Source of the DNA: Cellulomonas edaphi
Lineage (GTDB): Bacteria; Actinomycetota; Actinomycetes; Actinomycetales; Cellulomonadaceae
Length of the DNA: 64,000 nt
Assembly: GCF_030362815.1 (NCBI RefSeq)
Contig: NZ_JAUCGR010000002.1
Coordinates: 558,001-622,000, forward strand
Reading direction: 5' to 3'
Position 1 is the stretch's first letter, and every line of letters begins with the position of its first letter. The position numbers and the translations under genes were made by a program. This document shows, one piece after another, positions 49,360 to 57,515 of the stretch. The notes beneath the pieces are model-generated. The model saw only the letters and a program-made list of their open reading frames with translations, was not told the DNA's origin and made no database searches.

Positions 49360-51501
49360 CTACTCGGCAGGGCTCGGGGCGCGTGGTCCCAGCTGTACTG
49401 CGATGAGCGCGACGTCGTCGACCGGGGCACCGTCGGGGACGAATCGCTGCAGCAGTCCGTCGACGAGCCGATCGAGGTCCAGCTCCCCGGCTCCGTCCGT
49501 TCGACATTCGAGCGCCAGCTCAGCGACGTGCGCCGTCAACCGTTCGAGGCTCTCGTGCAGAGGTTCGCCGCGCCGCTCGATGAGACCGTCGGTGTACAGG
49601 ATGATCGTCGAGCCGACCGGCACCTCCGCGAGATGATCGGTGCGAACCGCGTCGCGGCGAAGACCGAGCACCAGCTCGGAGCGCTGCGCCGAGAGCTGTC
49701 GAGTGGTGCCGCCCGGGGTGACCAGCAACGGCGGAAGGTGACCAGCGTTCGCCCATCGCAGCGTCTTGCCGACGGAAGAGTCGTGGTCGACGGAAGGCTC
49801 GAGGCGAAGCACCACGGCCGTCGCGAGCGCGTCGACGCCCACGGCGTCGGCGGCTGTCTCCAGGCGGCTGAGGATGTCCGCCGGCGTTCCGCCGCTGCTG
49901 TGAGCGATGCCCCGCAGCAGGGTGCGTAGCTGGCTCATGGCCGCAGCCGCAGGGGTGTCGTGCCCCATGACGTCACCGATCACGACGATCGTGTCGCCGG
50001 ACGGCTGCATGAACGCGTCGTACCAGTCCCCGCCCACCTGTGCGCTGTCGGCGGCCGCGACGTAGCGCACCACCACGCGAAGGTCCTCCGACGGCGACGG
50101 AGAGGACAGCAAGGAGCGTTGGAGGGCGAGAGCGATCTCGCGCTGCCTCTCGAACAGTCGGGCGTTCTCGAGAGCCATGCCCGCGCGGTCGGCGAGCTGC
50201 ACGAGAAGTGCGACGTCCTCGTCGGCGAGCGGTGATCGCCCTTCGTCGTGGAAGACCGTGATCGCGCCGACCGTCCGCTCACGCGCCCGCATCGGGATGG
50301 CGTACGCGATGCCGGGAGCCAGCTGTCGGAGGATCCCGCGTGCCGGCCCGGACAGCACCCGGGAGATGGCCTCGGTCGCATCACGGACGACGATCGGCTC
50401 TCCGGTCCGCATGGCGCGAAAGAGGTAGGAATCCGGCGCCAGGCCACCGATGCGATCCGCCGCGTACGTGCGGACGGTCTCCCGCATGGCGGGCTCGGTG
50501 TGCCACGCGGCGATGTCGCGGAGCTGATGGTGGTCTTCGGACACGGTCACGAGGCACCACGTGCCGAAGGTCGGCACGATGTTCGTCGCCAGGCGCCGCA
50601 CGGCCTCATCGGTCTCCAACGTCGAGCCGAGGTCGTTGCTCACCTGCGCGAGCAGAGCCAGACGACGTGCGGAGTCTTCGGCGGCACCGGAAGCCGCCCG
50701 CACCTCGTCCTGGGCCTGACGGCGCTCGGATATGTCGTCCAGGTAGACGGACAGACCGTCCGGTCCGGGCCAGACCCGCAGGTCGCACCACCGGGGGGTC
50801 GGCTCGGCGAAGAACACCTCGAAGGTGCGCGGCACCCCCTCGCGGACCGCCTCGCGCAGGTGGCACTCCAACACAGTTCCGAGCCATTGCGGATAGGCGT
50901 CCCACGCAGTCGTCCAGAGAAGCGACTCGCGAGAGCGCTCGAGCAGCCGCTCCGCTGCCCCGTTGACGTAGATGAACCTCCACTCGTCGTCGAGCAGGAA
51001 GAAGGCGACCGGCATGGTCTCGAGCACGCGGTCGACCCGCGCCTCGGCGTCGTGCTCGGACGTCGTGTCCCACGCCGCGCCCAGGAGCCGAGCGGCTGTT
51101 CGGTCGGGTGCCGCGAGCGCCACGCCGCGCGCCTTCACCCACCGCACCTTGCCGTCGCCACGGACGATCCGATACTCGGCGACATAGTCCGAGCACGTCG
51201 CGATCGCGCGATCGATGGCCTCGGTGACCCGCGAGAGATCGTCGGGGTGCACCGCGTCGTTGAACGCGTCGATCGTCGCCCCGAAATCGGCTCGGGCGAT
51301 ACCGAAGAGGGCGAGCAGCTGATCGTCCCAGTCGAGCTTGCCGGACGTCAGATCCCAGTCGAAGCTCCCGACCCCGCCTGCAGTGGCCGCCAGGTACCAG
51401 CGCAGTCGCTCGACCTCGTGCGCGGCGGCCGGCGCCGAGAGCGCCGCCTCGGGATCGATCCCGTGCTGTGTCGAGCGGTCTGATCCATCCAGCTCGGCCA
51501 T
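49360..51501 (-). CDS. PAS-PAS-GAF-PP2C (SpoIIE-type) serine phosphatase
   Basis: A 713-residue signalling phosphatase. After a short start come PAS domain 1 (about 35-150, with GKVRWVKARGVALAAPDRTA), PAS domain 2 (about 155-270, with FFLLDDEWRFIYVNGAAERL), and a GAF domain (about 295-440, with AYAIPMRARERTVGAITVFH). The C-terminal PP2C/SpoIIE catalytic domain (about 465-705) has its metal residues in VGGDWYDAF, VIGDVMGHD, LYTDGLIER and PVDDVALIAV, so it should be active. It would dephosphorylate a STAS anti-sigma antagonist in response to signals sensed by PAS/GAF. ATG 51501 follows GAGAGGG; the open frame beyond is not conserved in character. Confidence 0.9.
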   Translation of the reverse strand: MAELDGSDRSTQHGIDPEAALSAPAAAHEVERLRWYLAATAGGVGSFDWDLTSGKLDWDDQLLALFGIARADFGATIDAFNDAVHPDDLSRVTEAIDRAIATCSDYVAEYRIVRGDGKVRWVKARGVALAAPDRTAARLLGAAWDTTSEHDAEARVDRVLETMPVAFFLLDDEWRFIYVNGAAERLLERSRESLLWTTAWDAYPQWLGTVLECHLREAVREGVPRTFEVFFAEPTPRWCDLRVWPGPDGLSVYLDDISERRQAQDEVRAASGAAEDSARRLALLAQVSNDLGSTLETDEAVRRLATNIVPTFGTWCLVTVSEDHHQLRDIAAWHTEPAMRETVRTYAADRIGGLAPDSYLFRAMRTGEPIVVRDATEAISRVLSGPARGILRQLAPGIAYAIPMRARERTVGAITVFHDEGRSPLADEDVALLVQLADRAGMALENARLFERQREIALALQRSLLSSPSPSEDLRVVVRYVAAADSAQVGGDWYDAFMQPSGDTIVVIGDVMGHDTPAAAAMSQLRTLLRGIAHSSGGTPADILSRLETAADAVGVDALATAVVLRLEPSVDHDSSVGKTLRWANAGHLPPLLVTPGGTTRQLSAQRSELVLGLRRDAVRTDHLAEVPVGSTIILYTDGLIERRGEPLHESLERLTAHVAELALECRTDGAGELDLDRLVDGLLQRFVPDGAPVDDVALIAVQLGPRAPSPAE

Positions 51502-51856
51502 CCGCGTCCCTCTCTGGTGCTCGACCGAAGGATGTGCGCGGACCGTCTGGGTCGAGGTAACGATGGCCTGTGTCACATTGAACCAGCGATGCGGACGTGA
51601 GAGCACCTTCGTCGGCGGTGTCGGCCCAGCCAGGGACGAGAACACCACGTCGGCACCGCGGTGCTCCTCGGCGGCGTCGGCCGATGCTTTCGACGTCGGC
51701 CCACGCCGGCACCACGGAATCCACGCAGGCCGCGACGATCGGACGCCCTCTCCGCCCGTGCAGAGGTCGGAGACGATCGGCTGGTCGGGCCGGGCACGCG
51801 CCGTAGCCGGAAATCCATGACGCCGACGAGCTCGGCACGTGCGAGAGTCCCCCACC
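51502..51856. other. Intergenic stretch, no gene recognised
   Basis: 355 bases between the divergent phosphatase and rtcB genes. Only arginine-rich short frames are present, typical of non-coding GC-rich DNA. No palindrome or terminator that I can support was seen; both promoters must lie here. Confidence 0.5.
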
Positions 51857-53035
51857 ATGACCCGCCAGCATCTCTCCAAGCACCTCATCAGCTGGGCCAG
51901 CATCCTCGAGGACAGCACCCGCGAGCAGGCCGTCCGCACGTCCTCGATGCCGTTCGTCTACCCGCACCTCGCCCTGATGCCCGACGCCCACCTGGGCAAG
52001 GGCGCCACGGTCGGGTCCGTCATCCCCACCCTCGGCGCGATCATCCCGGCCGCGGTGGGCGTGGACATCGGCTGCGGCATGATCGCGCTGCGCACGCAAT
52101 GGACCTCCGAGCAGCTCCGCGCCGCCGGTTCGCTCACGGCGCTGCGCGAGGCGATCGAGGCAGCCGTCCCGCTGTCGGCGGGCGTGTACAACCGCACGCT
52201 GACCGCGACGGCGACCGCGCGCGTGCAGGAGCTCGATGCGCAGGCTGCGAGCGCGGGCTTCGACCCCGGCGCGTACGCCGGCAACTGGCGGCTGCAGCTC
52301 GGGACGCTCGGGTCGGGCAACCACTTTATCGAGGTGACCGCCGACGAGTCCGACACCGTGTGGCTCTTCCTGCACTCGGGGTCGCGCGGCATCGGCAACA
52401 AGATCGCGCTGCACCACATCGCGATCGCGGCCGACCTGTGCAAGCGGTGGTGGATCTCCCTGCCGGACCCTGACCTGGCGTACCTGGTCGAGGGCACCGA
52501 CGAGTTCTGGGCGTACATCCGCGAGTTGCGGTGGGCCCAGCACTTCGCGCTGCTCAACCGCGAGGAGATGATGGATCGGGTGGTCGACGTCGTCGCCGGG
52601 CACATGGGCGCGGCGGTCGACGAGCGCGAGCGCATCAACTGCCACCACAACTTCACCGAGCAGGAGAAGCACTTCGGCAAGCCCGTCTGGGTGTCCCGCA
52701 AGGGCGCGATCCTGGCCGACGAGGGACGCCCCGGGCTCATCCCGGGGTCGATGGGCACGGCGTCGTACGTGGTGACCGGCAAGGGCGATCGCCTCTCGCT
52801 GAACTCCTCGCCGCACGGCGCGGGGCGCAACCACTCGCGGTCCGCTGCGCGTCGCCTCTTCACGCGCGACCAGCTGCGCGAGGCGATGGCCGGCATCGAG
52901 TACCGCGACACCGACGCGTTCATCGACGAGATCCCGCAGGCGTACAAGGACATCGACCAGGTGATGGCCGATGCGGCCGACCTCGTCGAGGTCCGGCACA
53001 CGCTGCGCCAGATCGTGAACGTCAAGGGCGACTAG
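51857..53035 (+). CDS. rtcB: RtcB family RNA-splicing ligase
   Basis: Joins RNA ends bearing 2',3'-cyclic phosphate or 3'-phosphate to 5'-OH, using GTP and manganese. The 392-residue protein has the metal loop MPDAHLGKGATVGSVIPT near residue 41, the Cys ligand in VGVDIGCGMIAL near 70, LGTLGSGNHFIEV near 150, HSGSRGIGN near 175, the HHNF segment near 265, and the guanylylated His in SSPHGAGRNHSRSA near 315. All expected metal and GMP residues are present. The ATG at 51857 begins the conserved part; GTG 51839 is an alternative. Bacterial RtcB repairs cleaved tRNA or rRNA. No RtcA or archease gene is adjacent. Confidence 0.92.
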   Translation: MTRQHLSKHLISWASILEDSTREQAVRTSSMPFVYPHLALMPDAHLGKGATVGSVIPTLGAIIPAAVGVDIGCGMIALRTQWTSEQLRAAGSLTALREAIEAAVPLSAGVYNRTLTATATARVQELDAQAASAGFDPGAYAGNWRLQLGTLGSGNHFIEVTADESDTVWLFLHSGSRGIGNKIALHHIAIAADLCKRWWISLPDPDLAYLVEGTDEFWAYIRELRWAQHFALLNREEMMDRVVDVVAGHMGAAVDERERINCHHNFTEQEKHFGKPVWVSRKGAILADEGRPGLIPGSMGTASYVVTGKGDRLSLNSSPHGAGRNHSRSAARRLFTRDQLREAMAGIEYRDTDAFIDEIPQAYKDIDQVMADAADLVEVRHTLRQIVNVKGD

Positions 53036-53042
53036 CCCTACG

Positions 53043-53079
53043 CCTGACCGATCGGTCGATTGCTGGCCGATCGGTCAGG
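53043..53079. promoter_or_regulatory. TetR operator upstream of the second tetR gene
   Basis: CCTGACCGATCGG (53043-53055) and CCGATCGGTCAGG (53067-53079) form a perfect 13-base inverted repeat around an 11-base spacer. Each arm also contains its own CCGATCGG palindrome. It ends two bases before the -10 TATGCT, so a bound repressor would block transcription. Confidence 0.75.
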
Positions 53080-53080
53080 T

Positions 53081-53086
53081 TATGCT
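53081..53086 (+). promoter_or_regulatory. -10 element (TATGCT) for the second tetR gene, leaderless spacing
   Basis: TATGCT is followed by GGCCCC (six bases) and the ATG at 53093. No ribosome-binding site is present. Confidence 0.55.
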
Positions 53087-53092
53087 GGCCCC

Positions 53093-53629
53093 ATGGCCAC
53101 CGTCCCCGTGCGCGAGCGAACCCGTCGAGAGATCCTCGACCGCGCGCTCGAGCTGTTCGTGGAGCGCGGCTACCACGACACCTCGCTCGCCGACATCGCG
53201 TCCGCCGTCGGGTGCTCCAAGGCGACGCTGCTCTACCACTTCGCCAACAAGGCGGCGATCGTGTCCGAGGTGCTCGAGCCGGCCGCGCTGCGGCTCGACG
53301 GCCTGGTGAAGGCCCGGCTCGCCGCTCCTGACGCGCCCGAAGCGCAGGAGCGGACCCTCGAGGAGTTCGTCGACCTCGTGGTGCAGTACCGCAGCCTGTC
53401 GGTGGTGCTGGACGGCGCCGAGATCCTCGCGGAGGTCCCGTCGTTCATGGCCGTCGCCGACTCCTGCCTGTCGCTCCCGGGCCTGCTCGCGGGCGGGACG
53501 GAACCCGAGCGCCTGCGCATCGCCCACTTCGCCCTCAACGGCGCCGTCGCGGAGTGCCGCGACCACACGCACACCGACGACAGCCTGCGCGCCGTGCTGC
53601 TGACCTGCCTCAGGCGGCTCCTGCTCTAG
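53093..53629 (+). CDS. TetR/AcrR family repressor of the MMPL transporter
   Basis: A 178-residue regulator with the HTH ERTRREILDRALELFVERGY, TSLADIASAVGCSKATLLYH and FANKAAIVSEVL (about residues 8-55). A ligand-binding domain follows, with AEILAEVPSFMAVADSCLSL near 118 and a C-terminal LRAVLLTCLRRLLL helix. The large inverted repeat overlapping its own promoter indicates autoregulation. The MMPL transporter gene follows 79 bases downstream on the same strand and is the likely target. Similar TetR-MMPL pairs export lipids or toxic compounds. ATG 53093 has no ribosome-binding site and lies six bases after TATGCT. Confidence 0.9.
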   Translation: MATVPVRERTRREILDRALELFVERGYHDTSLADIASAVGCSKATLLYHFANKAAIVSEVLEPAALRLDGLVKARLAAPDAPEAQERTLEEFVDLVVQYRSLSVVLDGAEILAEVPSFMAVADSCLSLPGLLAGGTEPERLRIAHFALNGAVAECRDHTHTDDSLRAVLLTCLRRLLL

Positions 53630-53708
53630 GAGCCGCCTCCCCTCGTGCCCCGACGATGCGGCGCGCCACACCACCATCCGCCACACCGATCGAAACGGAC
53701 GACCCGAC

Positions 53709-55880
53709 ATGGCACAGCTCCTCTACCGACTGGGACGGCTCTCGTTCCGCAGACGCGGCCGCGTGGTCGCCGTGTGGGGCGTGATCCTCGTCCTGCTGGG
53801 CATCGGCGTGGCCACCATCGCCGGCACCACGGACGACAAGCTCTCCATCCCCGGCACGGAGGCGCAGCAGGCGCTCGACGACCTGCGCACCGACCTGCCT
53901 GCCGCGTCGGGCGCGACCGCGACCCTCATCGTGCAGGCACCCGAGGGCGAGCAGCTCAGCTCCGAGGCGCTCGCGCCGGTCATCGCGGAGGCCCAGAAGC
54001 TTCCCGAGGTGGTCGCCGTCGTCGATCCGACGACGGCGAAGGCCGTGAGCCCTGACGGCCGCACCGGTCTGATGACGGTCGCGTACGGGACCCCGCTCGA
54101 CGGCATCTCCCAGGAGGCCAAGGACGCGTTCGACGAGTTCGGCGAGTCCGCGACCACGCCGGAGCTGCGGGTCGTCTCGGGCGGCGAGCTGTCGCAGGCC
54201 CCGCCCGAGGTGGGCGCGACCGAGGGCATCGGCGTGGTGATCGCGGCGATCGTCCTGGTCGTCACGTTCGGCTCGCTGGTCGCGGCGGGCATGACCCTGC
54301 TCACCGCGATCATCGGCCTGGGCGTCGGGATGAGCGGTCTGCTGATCCTCACGGCATTCGTCGACATCACGTCCACCGCGCCCATCCTCGCCCTCATGCT
54401 CGGCCTTGCCGTCGGCATCGACTACGCGCTGTTCATCAGCTCGCGGCACCGCAACAACCTGGCCGACGGGCTGGATCCCGAGGAGTCGGTGGCCCGTGCC
54501 GTCGCGACCGCGGGGTCGGCCGTGACGTTCGCCGGTGCCACGGTCGTCATCGCCCTCGCGGGCCTGGCCATCGCCGGCATCCCGTTCCTCACCGCGATGG
54601 GTCTCGCCGCCGCTGGCACCGTGCTCACGGCCGTGTTCGTCGCGCTCACGCTCCTGCCCGCCCTGCTCGGTTTCGTCGGCAAGCGCATCCTGCCCCGCAA
54701 GCAGCGCACCGGGACCATCGCGCCGAACGCCGAGGACGGCGCCGGCTTCCGGTGGGCGCGCCTGGTGATCCGGTTCCGGCTGCCCGTCGTGGTGGTCGGG
54801 GTGCTCGGCCTCGGGGCGCTCGCCATCCCGATGATGAACATGCACCTGGCCCTGCCCGACGGGGGCACGGCGCCCGCCGGCAGCCACCAGCGGGTCGCCT
54901 ACGACCTCACCGCCGAAGCGTTCGGCCCTGGCGTCAACGGCCCTCTGGTCGTCGTCGTCAAGGGCGACACCGCAGAGTCGACCGCGGCGCTGGCTGCGAA
55001 CGTCACCGCGACCGTCCAGAAGCTCGACGACGTCGTCGCCGTGCAGCCCGGCGCGGTCAGCGAGTCGGGCCAGACGCAGCTCCTCACGGTGATTCCCCAG
55101 AGCGCACCCAGCTCGGAGGAGACCGCGCAGCTGGTCCAGCACATCCGCGACACCGTGCAGCCGCAGACCGAGGGCACCACCGAGAGCGTCGCGATCACCG
55201 GCACCACAGCCATCGGAGTCGACGTCTCCGCCAAGCTCGCGGCCGCTCTGCCGATCTACCTCGCCGTCGTGATCGGCCTGTCGTTCGTCCTGCTGCTCAT
55301 CGCGTTCCGCTCGTGGATGGTGCCCCTCAAGGCCGCGCTCGGCTTCCTGCTCACTGTGGGTGCCACGTTCGGCCTCGTCGTCGGCGTGTTCCAGTGGGGC
55401 TGGGCGAGCTCGCTGTTCGGCATCGACAACCCCGGACCGCTCGTCAGCTTCCTGCCGATCATCATGATCGGCATCCTGTTCGGGCTCGCCATGGACTACG
55501 AGGTGTTCATCGTGTCCCGCGTGCGCGAGGAGTTCGTGCACGGCAGCCACGCGACCGAGGCGACGATCGCGGGGGTCGGGCACGGCGCGCGCGTCGTGAC
55601 CGCCGCGGCGCTCATCATGGCGTCCGTGTTCGCCGGCTTCACGCTGGTCGACGACCCGACCATCAAGGCGATCGGCTTCGGCCTGGCCGCGGGCGTCCTC
55701 ATCGACGCCTTCCTGGTCCGCATGACCATCGTGCCCGCCGTGCTGGCCCTGCTCGGCGACCGTGCGTGGCACCTGCCGCGCTGGCTCGGCACGATCACGC
55801 CGAAGGTCGACATCGAGGGTGCGAACCTGCGCCTCGGCGACGCGCGGCCCGAGCAGGCGCAGCCCGTCCAGGCGTCCTGA
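53709..55880 (+). CDS. MMPL family (RND superfamily) transporter
   Basis: A 723-residue exporter with the RND-type layout: one helix near 20-38, an extracytoplasmic domain (about 45-175), five helices (about 175-330), another helix near 360, a second external domain, and five more (about 520-690). The proton-relay motifs are present as MLGLAVGIDYALFISSRHRN near residue 235 and FGLAMDYEVFIVSRVREEF near 598, each with the Asp-Tyr pair. MMPL proteins move lipids, lipopeptides or drugs outward using the proton gradient. Probably controlled by the upstream TetR protein. A bidirectional hairpin follows the stop. Confidence 0.92.
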   Translation: MAQLLYRLGRLSFRRRGRVVAVWGVILVLLGIGVATIAGTTDDKLSIPGTEAQQALDDLRTDLPAASGATATLIVQAPEGEQLSSEALAPVIAEAQKLPEVVAVVDPTTAKAVSPDGRTGLMTVAYGTPLDGISQEAKDAFDEFGESATTPELRVVSGGELSQAPPEVGATEGIGVVIAAIVLVVTFGSLVAAGMTLLTAIIGLGVGMSGLLILTAFVDITSTAPILALMLGLAVGIDYALFISSRHRNNLADGLDPEESVARAVATAGSAVTFAGATVVIALAGLAIAGIPFLTAMGLAAAGTVLTAVFVALTLLPALLGFVGKRILPRKQRTGTIAPNAEDGAGFRWARLVIRFRLPVVVVGVLGLGALAIPMMNMHLALPDGGTAPAGSHQRVAYDLTAEAFGPGVNGPLVVVVKGDTAESTAALAANVTATVQKLDDVVAVQPGAVSESGQTQLLTVIPQSAPSSEETAQLVQHIRDTVQPQTEGTTESVAITGTTAIGVDVSAKLAAALPIYLAVVIGLSFVLLLIAFRSWMVPLKAALGFLLTVGATFGLVVGVFQWGWASSLFGIDNPGPLVSFLPIIMIGILFGLAMDYEVFIVSRVREEFVHGSHATEATIAGVGHGARVVTAAALIMASVFAGFTLVDDPTIKAIGFGLAAGVLIDAFLVRMTIVPAVLALLGDRAWHLPRWLGTITPKVDIEGANLRLGDARPEQAQPVQAS

Positions 55881-55886
55881 CCGCGA

Positions 55887-55927
55887 CCGGCCGCCCGCTC
55901 CCCCCTTGGGGATGAGCGGGCGGCCGG
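55887..55927. terminator. Bidirectional hairpin between the MMPL and DUF1206 genes
   Basis: A 14-bp perfect stem (CCGGCCGCCCGCTC at 55887-55900 with its complement at 55914-55927) and a 13-base loop, placed between two convergent genes. Confidence 0.8.
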
Positions 55928-55931
55928 GGCG

Positions 55932-56726
55932 TCAGAGCTTGCCGTACCGCGAGCGCACGAACGAGTAGATGCCGTACGCGATGAAGCCCAGGCCCACCAC
56001 GGCCAGGAGCCACACGCCGGCGGGCTGGTCGCGCAGGGTGTGCAGGGCGCCGTCGAGCCCCTTGGCCTTGTCGGGGTCCGCCTTCGCCGCGGCGAGCACG
56101 AACAGCCCGCCGACGACGGCCAAGGCGACGCCCTTGGCGGCGTAGCCGAGCACGCCGAGCCGCGTCACCGTGCGAGCCGTGCCCGGCGGCAGCGGGTTCA
56201 GGTCCTCGAGGAACTTCTTGCGCAGCCCCTTGAGGGCGTAGATGACGCCCCCGACGACGATGCCGACGCCGACGGCGCCGACGAGGATCCGGCCTCCCGG
56301 CGCGGACATGAGCGACTTCGTGGCGTCGGTGGTCTGCTTCGAGCTCGACGTCCCGCCGCCGTTGGCGAACGCGAACGCCGTGACGGCCAGCGCCAGGTAG
56401 ATGAGCGCGCGCAGGGCCGCCTCCAGCCGGTCCCCCGTGCCGGAGCCCTGGCTCGTGGGGTGCTTGCGCAGGGCCACCGCGAGCTGCCACAGGCCCAGCG
56501 CGGCGAACGCCACGACGGACGCCCACAGCACCACGCCTCCGAAGGGCGTCTCGGCGATGGTGCCGAGTGCGCCCGACTGGTCGGCGTTCTTCTCCGAGCT
56601 GCCGAAGGCGATCTGCAGGGCCAGCACCCCGATGAGGATGTGCAGCACGCCGCTGATGACGTATCCCAGCCGCGCAGCCAGCTCCCAGCCGCGCTGGGCC
56701 GTCCGTGTCGCCGAGTCCTCGGTCAT
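55932..56726 (-). CDS. DUF1206 family membrane protein
   Basis: A 264-residue membrane protein built from three repeats of a two-helix unit, the mark of DUF1206. Repeat starts are seen at WELAARLGYVISGVLHILIG (about 14), EAALRALIYLALAVTAFAF (about 103) and VTRLGVLGYAAKGVALAVVG (about 190), each with an aromatic Gly-Tyr or Tyr-Leu turn and a second helix after it (GGVVLWASVVAFAALGLWQL, GGRILVGAVGVGIVVGGVIY, AGVWLLAVVGLGFIAYGIYS). Function is unknown. ATG 56726 has a GAGAGGTGAGG ribosome-binding stretch. It converges on the MMPL gene. Confidence 0.88.
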   Translation of the reverse strand: MTEDSATRTAQRGWELAARLGYVISGVLHILIGVLALQIAFGSSEKNADQSGALGTIAETPFGGVVLWASVVAFAALGLWQLAVALRKHPTSQGSGTGDRLEAALRALIYLALAVTAFAFANGGGTSSSKQTTDATKSLMSAPGGRILVGAVGVGIVVGGVIYALKGLRKKFLEDLNPLPPGTARTVTRLGVLGYAAKGVALAVVGGLFVLAAAKADPDKAKGLDGALHTLRDQPAGVWLLAVVGLGFIAYGIYSFVRSRYGKL

Positions 56727-56823
56727 GACCTCACCTCTCGTCGTCTCGGCGCTGATCGTGGCAGGCCTTGCGCCCGACGGCGACCGGAGCGCGTCATGGC
56801 GCAAGGGCTACCCCGCCCCCGAG

Positions 56824-56829
56824 TACCGT
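56824..56829 (+). promoter_or_regulatory. -10 element (TACCGT) for the 170-residue protein, leaderless spacing
   Basis: TACCGT is followed by GGGCGG (six bases) and the GTG at 56836. The G-rich spacer could also be read as a ribosome-binding site, but it lies directly against the start codon. Confidence 0.45.
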
Positions 56830-56835
56830 GGGCGG

Positions 56836-57348
56836 GTGCCCGACTCGCCCCTGCGCCGCCGTCTCCCGGCCGCCGACCGCACCCGGCTGGAGCTGCGCAC
56901 GGGCGATCGCGTGCTCGTCGCGGTCGGTCTCGCCGACGGCCGCCAGGCCGTGGCCACCCGGTTGGCCCTGCACGTGCTGTCCCCCGACTCGGTGACCCGC
57001 ACACCCTGGGCGGACGTCGACAGTGGCACGCTCGACCCCGCCACGCGCACGCTCGCGGTGCGGTGGGTGTGGGGCGCCAGCACGCGACTGACGTTCGCCG
57101 AGGACCGGGCCTCGGTGCGGTTCAACCAGGCGTTCCGTGAGCGCGTGCAACAGTCCGTGGTGCACACGACGAGCGTCGCTCTGCCCGGCGGCCGACGAGC
57201 GCGCGTGGCGCTGCGGCGCGACGAGGACGGCGAGCTGTTCAGCCAGGTGCTGGCGGACGCCGACGTCGACCTGGCCGACCCCGAGGTCGCCGCGCTCGTG
57301 GATGCCGCGGAGGACGCCGTGCGCGACGCCGCCGGCCTGCCGCGGTGA
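56836..57348 (+). CDS. Conserved actinobacterial protein of unknown function
   Basis: A 170-residue soluble protein: LELRTGDRVLVAVGLADGRQ near residue 16, WADVDSGTLDPATRTLAVRW near 56, RLTFAEDRASVRFNQAFRER near 80, then VQQSVVHTTSVALPGGRRAR and an acidic C-terminus. The beta-strand-rich start and helical end recall a PH-like fold, but this is a guess. I know similar proteins from related actinobacteria without a function. It lies just upstream of the tRNA-Asn gene. GTG 56836 is chosen because the conserved part begins there and TACCGT lies six bases upstream. Confidence 0.7.
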   Translation: MPDSPLRRRLPAADRTRLELRTGDRVLVAVGLADGRQAVATRLALHVLSPDSVTRTPWADVDSGTLDPATRTLAVRWVWGASTRLTFAEDRASVRFNQAFRERVQQSVVHTTSVALPGGRRARVALRRDEDGELFSQVLADADVDLADPEVAALVDAAEDAVRDAAGLPR

Positions 57349-57399
57349 TCCGCGCGTCCGGGGCACCCCCGCGGGGCTGATAGTGTTTTCCCGCTGCGA

Positions 57400-57472
57400 T
57401 CCCCCGTAGCTCAATTGGCAGAGCATTCGACTGTTAATCGAAGGGTTACTGGTTCGAGTCCAGTCGGGGGAG
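57400..57472 (+). tRNA. tRNA-Asn (anticodon GTT)
   Basis: A complete cloverleaf: acceptor TCCCCCG with CGGGGGA, D-arm GCTC-AATTGGCA-GAGC, anticodon stem TTCGA-CTGTTAA-TCGAA with GTT in the centre, T-arm ACTGG-TTCGAGT-CCAGT. The discriminator base is G, as expected for Asn, and CCA is not encoded. A TAGTGT at 57381-57386 is a possible -10. Confidence 0.95.
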
Positions 57473-57477
57473 CATCT

Positions 57478-57512
57478 GAGGGCCTCGACCGTCTGGAACG
57501 GTCGGGGCCCTC
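57478..57512. terminator. Hairpin after tRNA-Asn, shared with the CHAD gene
   Basis: A 15-bp stem with one G-T pair (57478-57492 with 57498-57512) and a five-base loop. It lies between the tRNA and the convergent CYTH-CHAD gene. Confidence 0.8.
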
Positions 57513-57515
57513 ACC

